From Maricaulis sp. (GTDB taxonomy: Bacteria > Pseudomonadota > Alphaproteobacteria > Caulobacterales > Maricaulaceae), in assembly GCA_002694345.1 (NCBI GenBank), contig NZLV01000112.1, forward strand, positions 1-9,663: a stretch of DNA of 9,663 nt, written 5' to 3'. The notes beneath the pieces are model-generated. The model was not told where the DNA came from, did no database searches, and saw nothing but the letters and a program-made list of their open reading frames with translations. The position numbers and the translations under genes are program-made. Below are positions 7,128-9,663 of the stretch, piece by piece (the first letter of the stretch is position 1; each line of letters starts with the position of its first letter).

Positions 7128-7959
7128 ATTTGAATGCGGCGTTGGCCGAGGCGGCCAGGTTTTCGAACAGGGCAAGGTGTGCGGGAGCCATCTCCTCGCG
7201 CCAGCGCAGGTCCAGTTCGATATCGCCGGAGTGATTTTCGTAATAGCCGCGCGTCCGCTCGTTCAGGCTGACGAAGGCTTCGTCGGGATCCCTCAACTGC
7301 TCACGCGCAACAATGAATTGAGTCCCGCTATTGCCGCCCAGGACATGATGCTCGGCTTCAGCAAAGCGCAGCATGCCCGGCTCGAAGTCGAGCCCGATGA
7401 CCGCACACAAGGCGCGCGCCACCGACTCGGTCGATGTCGCCAGGTCTTCATAGCGGATGCGGATTTTCGGACCTTCGAATGCCTCGAACAGGGCTTCGCT
7501 GCTCGCCATCTTCTCGACCCAGTCGCGGATCTGCCCCTCCGGATCCCGGTCCGGATATTTGCGGATACGGGAATTGACGACGGCGCGACCGTCGCGCCCC
7601 AACAGGATCAGCACAGCGCGCCCACCCAGACCCCGTGTCTCATCCGCGCGCTGACGGATCCAGGCTTCATCCTTGGTGCTGTCTATGATGACGGGACGCC
7701 CGACATGGCGGGAGACAGAGGCGTGCAACGGCGTCTCGCCATCCCACTCGAAGCCCGACCAGACCGGGCAGGCCTCACCACAAATCTTGCAGACCCGTTT
7801 GCGCAACGGTTTCTTCTCGTCACCGAGATAACGGGCCTTGCCACCCTCGCCCATGTAAAAGGCTTGCGAATGGCTACCCAGAATCATGCCCAGCAACGTG
7901 GATCCCGAATGACCGGCGCCGCAAATCATGACGCTCACCGGCCCGGTAGAAATGCCCAT
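7117..7959 (-). CDS. PAPS-dependent sulfotransferase (Sulfotransfer_3-like)
   Basis: The protein is 280 residues from the ATG at 7959, a usual length for single-domain bacterial sulfotransferases. These cytosolic enzymes transfer a sulfuryl group from PAPS to a hydroxyl or amine acceptor. The 5'-phosphosulfate loop is GAGHSGSTLL at 14-23. VIIDSTK at 90-96 matches the conserved DSxK segment, and LLGRDGRAVVNSRIRK at 119-134 is the 3'-phosphate-binding block with its Arg and Ser. A CxxCGxxCPxW element at 57-67 resembles the Cys-rich insert seen in many bacterial members of this family; it could bind metal or form a disulfide, and its role is unknown. An in-frame ATG at 8037 would add 26 residues. 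The 7959 start is preferred because AAGGGGA (7964-7970) precedes it closely and the P-loop then sits near the N-terminus, as is normal. It is the first gene of the operon and is followed after 4 bases by the two-domain enzyme. Acceptor unknown. Confidence 0.9.
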   Translation of the reverse strand: MGISTGPVSVMICGAGHSGSTLLGMILGSHSQAFYMGEGGKARYLGDEKKPLRKRVCKICGEACPVWSGFEWDGETPLHASVSRHVGRPVIIDSTKDEAWIRQRADETRGLGGRAVLILLGRDGRAVVNSRIRKYPDRDPEGQIRDWVEKMASSEALFEAFEGPKIRIRYEDLATSTESVARALCAVIGLDFEPGMLRFAEAEHHVLGGNSGTQFIVAREQLRDPDEAFVSLNERTRGYYENHSGDIELDLRWREEMAPAHLALFENLAASANAAFKWEG

Positions 7960-8254
7960 CCTGTCCCCTTGGCTTCGAGTCGCCCTCGCTGACGAAACAC
8001 CGCCCGCGGTAACTTGGCCACGGAATATGTTTATCACTCAAGAGAAAAAGCATTTTCCGTGTGGTTTTCTAACGGACGCGCAATCCTGCGCATTTCCGCC
8101 TCTTCGGGCGGCAGAAGTGATGCTTGATAGAGCTGAACCGCGACCGCCTAGCGCCACCGCCGGCCTGCTGCGACAATCTGACTGCTGCACAACACAACGG
8201 AATGCCCGAGCCAATCCGTTAGACCGCGAGAGCCCCGGACGAGGACCGACCGCC
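7960..8254. other. Divergent intergenic region between sulfotransferase operon and PepSY gene
   Basis: This stretch of about 295 bases must contain the promoters of the sulfation/export operon (minus) and of the PepSY protein gene (plus). An AT-rich patch at about 8025-8070 is the likeliest promoter area for the operon, but no clean -35/-10 pair is visible. TTGATA at 8124-8129 could be a plus-strand -35, although the matching -10 (CCTAGC, 17 bases on) is poor. Two small inverted repeats occur: GCGCA-ATCC-TGCGC at 8078-8091 and CCGCC-TCTTCG-GGCGG at 8096-8111. Neither is followed by a T-tract. The open frame running through this region into the PepSY gene lacks a good start and is not thought to be coding here. 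Confidence 0.55.
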
Positions 8255-9403
8255 ATGAAGATTCGCAGCATCATTTTCTGGACCCATCTCGGCGCGGGTC
8301 TGGTGACCGGCCTTTTTGTTCTGATCATGTCCGTCACGGGTGTCTTGTTGACCTATGAGCGCCAGATGATCGCCTGGGCCGAAAACGCGGCGGTCGAGCG
8401 ACCGGCCAATGACAGCGAACCGCTGGACCTGGACGCTCTCGTCAGTGCTGCCCGGGCCGCCGGTGCGCAGGACGGCCATGTTCTGACCCTGTCGCGAAAC
8501 CCGGCCGATGCGGTCAGCGTGTCGGCGGGACGGCGCAATCGTTTCCTCCTGAACCCCTATACAGGGGAACCCCTTGAGGGCGCTGGCGAGACAACACGCG
8601 CCGCCTTCTCGCGCGTAATGCGCATTCATCGCTGGCTGGCCTTCACCGGGAACCGGAACGAGATCGGAGCCGCGATCAATGCGGCATCCAACTTGGCCTT
8701 CGCCCTCCTGATCCTGACAGGCCTGTATCTGTGGCTGCCCCGCATCTGGAAATGGGCCTTCTTCAAGCTGAACCTCTTCCTCCGCCCCGGCTATCCGACC
8801 ACCAAGGCCAGACTCTACAACTGGCACCATGTGGCGGGGTTCTGGTTTGCCCTCCCCTTGCTGGCCATCGTCCTGACCGGCGCCGTCTTTTCCTATTCCT
8901 GGGCGAACTCGCTGGTCTACGCGGCGTTCGGGGAGACGCCGGGCCGCCGGGCCACGCCCTCAGAAGCCGCAGACGAGCCCACAGCGCCCGACGCCCCGAC
9001 ATCAGCCAACCCCGCCTCTTTGGCCGATCTTCTCGATCAGGTCATTGCGGAAACGGGACAAGGACGACGCATCTCGGTAACCCTGCCATCCGAGGCGGAA
9101 ACCCGGATCCGGTTCGCAGTGGATTTCGGAAATGGCGTTCAGCAGGAGCGGGTACACACCCTTGAACTGGCCCGCGACGGCAGCGGCGCGGTGCAAACAA
9201 TTGGCGGGACTTCCTCCAGCCCGGCCAGCCAGGCGCGCCGCTACATCCGCTTCCTTCACACGGGTGAGGTCTATGGATTGCTCGGCCAGACCCTCGCCGG
9301 ACTGGCCTCTCTCTTCGCCATTCTGCTGGTCTATACGGGGGCCTGTCTGGGTGTTTCCCGCATCAGCCGCATGATAGGGCAGCGCCGCGCCTCGGCATCT
9401 TGA
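8255..9403 (+). CDS. PepSY-associated transmembrane (PiuB/iron-uptake-type) membrane protein
   Basis: This 382-residue inner-membrane protein has four hydrophobic spans, near residues 12-33, 142-163, 194-216 and 341-363. This is the layout of the PepSY_TM family, whose members include iron-regulated membrane proteins and proposed ferric-siderophore reductases. Family-typical features include WTHLGAGLVTGL at the start (His11), RIHRWLAFTG (His125), YNWHHVAGFWFALPLLAIVLTGAVFSY-type third span (His191, His192) and RFLHTGEVYGLLGQ before the fourth span (His335). These histidines flank the membrane spans and are candidate haem ligands. Two periplasmic stretches, about 34-120 and 217-335, correspond to PepSY-like regions; the second begins with a Pro/Ala-rich segment (229-255). 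The start at 8255 is supported by GAGGA (8241-8245) and because the first span follows at once; in-frame upstream sequence from 7928 is not protein-like. It is divergent from the sulfotransferase operon and 90 bases before the lipoprotein gene. A role in reducing or releasing an imported metal complex is family inference. Confidence 0.88.
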   Translation: MKIRSIIFWTHLGAGLVTGLFVLIMSVTGVLLTYERQMIAWAENAAVERPANDSEPLDLDALVSAARAAGAQDGHVLTLSRNPADAVSVSAGRRNRFLLNPYTGEPLEGAGETTRAAFSRVMRIHRWLAFTGNRNEIGAAINAASNLAFALLILTGLYLWLPRIWKWAFFKLNLFLRPGYPTTKARLYNWHHVAGFWFALPLLAIVLTGAVFSYSWANSLVYAAFGETPGRRATPSEAADEPTAPDAPTSANPASLADLLDQVIAETGQGRRISVTLPSEAETRIRFAVDFGNGVQQERVHTLELARDGSGAVQTIGGTSSSPASQARRYIRFLHTGEVYGLLGQTLAGLASLFAILLVYTGACLGVSRISRMIGQRRASAS

Positions 9404-9415
9404 CGGATGGGCACG

Positions 9416-9430
9416 GCGTCAGACTGACGC
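9416..9430 (+). terminator. Small inverted repeat after the PepSY gene
   Basis: GCGTCA-GAC-TGACGC forms a 6-bp stem with a 3-base loop 13 bases after the PepSY stop codon. There is no T-tract, so intrinsic termination is doubtful. It may attenuate transcription between the PepSY gene and the lipoprotein gene or serve as a protein-binding site. A TATAGG sequence at 9454-9459 could be a -10 element for the lipoprotein gene, but no matching -35 is evident. Confidence 0.25.
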
Positions 9431-9493
9431 ATCGCCTTGCAGAGCAATCGCTGTATAGGTCTGTCTGTCCGAGTAGAACCGCAGGAGTTGACC

Positions 9494-9663
9494 ATGTTGC
9501 GCAGCCTCATCCCTCTCGTTTCCGTCCTGGCTTTGGGGGCCTGCGGTGACGGATCCGACGATGCAGATGCCTCTGTCGCTGCCGCCCCGGCTTCACAGCA
9601 GGCCGCACAACCGGCACCTCACTCCGCCCCAGCGCCGGCAGCCAGTTCAGCAGCTCAGACTCA
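9494..9663 (+). CDS. Small lipoprotein, 3' end beyond the window (partial)
   Basis: The first 56 codons are visible and the frame is open to the window edge. The N-terminus is a lipoprotein signal: MLRSLIPLVSVLALGAC, with the lipobox LGAC and lipidated Cys17. Gly at +2 gives no inner-membrane retention signal by the Asp(+2) rule known from E. coli, so outer-membrane anchoring is likely. After the cysteine there is an acidic patch (DGSDDAD), then a low-complexity Ala/Pro/Ser/Gln region that looks like a flexible periplasmic linker. Any folded domain lies beyond the window, so function cannot be assigned. AGGAG at 9483-9487, 6 bases before the ATG, supports the start. It is on the same strand as the PepSY gene with a 90-base gap, so co-transcription is possible but not shown. 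Confidence 0.85.
   Translation, partial: MLRSLIPLVSVLALGACGDGSDDADASVAAAPASQQAAQPAPHSAPAPAASSAAQT

Noticed and set aside
3842..7959. Bacteriocin or lanthipeptide biosynthesis cluster
   Set aside because: The ABC transporter has no C39 peptidase domain, and no precursor peptide or lanthionine synthetase was seen. The enzymes present are sulfotransferases and a glycosyltransferase-like domain.
7960..8037. 26-residue extension of the first sulfotransferase to ATG 8037
   Set aside because: The start at 7959 has a close AAGGGGA ribosome site and places the PAPS loop at the usual distance from the N-terminus.
8068..8223. Nine-base inverted repeat TCTAACGGA / TCCGTTAGA with arms 138 bases apart
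   Set aside because: A match of this length has a fair chance of arising randomly in a 300-base region, and there is no mobile gene or duplicated target between the arms.
7928..8254. N-terminal extension of the PepSY protein
   Set aside because: The extra residues look like translated intergenic DNA and would overlap the divergent sulfotransferase start. The ATG at 8255 has a ribosome site and leads directly into the first membrane span.

Overview
The window looks like chromosomal DNA from a Gram-negative, probably marine alphaproteobacterium. It is GC-rich, has tightly packed genes, a large TonB-dependent outer-membrane receptor, a PepSY-type membrane protein and a lipoprotein with a classical lipobox. 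The style of the receptor N-terminus and the gene mix recall Maricaulaceae/Hyphomonadaceae-type bacteria. That placement is an impression from protein style, not a database result. No rRNA, tRNA, CRISPR array, insertion sequence or integrase was seen.

Layout from left to right. Bases 1-69 are a GC-rich tail with a 12-base C run and a small hairpin. Bases 70-3159 (minus) encode a 1029-residue TonB-dependent receptor. Bases 3160-3469 are a divergent intergenic region with a perfect 8-bp inverted repeat close to the receptor start. Bases 3470-3832 (plus) encode a 120-residue protein of unknown function whose end converges on the next gene with 9 bases between stops. Bases 3842-7959 (minus) hold a compact three-gene operon. 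In transcription order these are a PAPS-type sulfotransferase (7959-7117), a two-domain protein joining a GT-A-like glycosyltransferase module to a second sulfotransferase module (7112-5682), and an ABC half-transporter of exporter type (5656-3842). Intergenic gaps in the operon are 4 and 25 bases. A divergent intergenic region (7960-8254) precedes a PepSY-associated transmembrane protein (8255-9403, plus). The window ends inside a small lipoprotein gene (9494 to beyond 9663, plus).

The most interesting unit is the minus-strand operon. Two sulfotransferase domains, one glycosyltransferase-like domain and one exporter in a single short transcript suggest synthesis, sulfation and export of a sulfated glycoconjugate or other surface or secreted molecule. 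The domain calls come from visible motifs; the pathway is inference. The TonB receptor and the PepSY protein would both fit metal/siderophore or other substrate uptake, but they are separate transcription units about 5 kb apart and nothing in the window ties them together.
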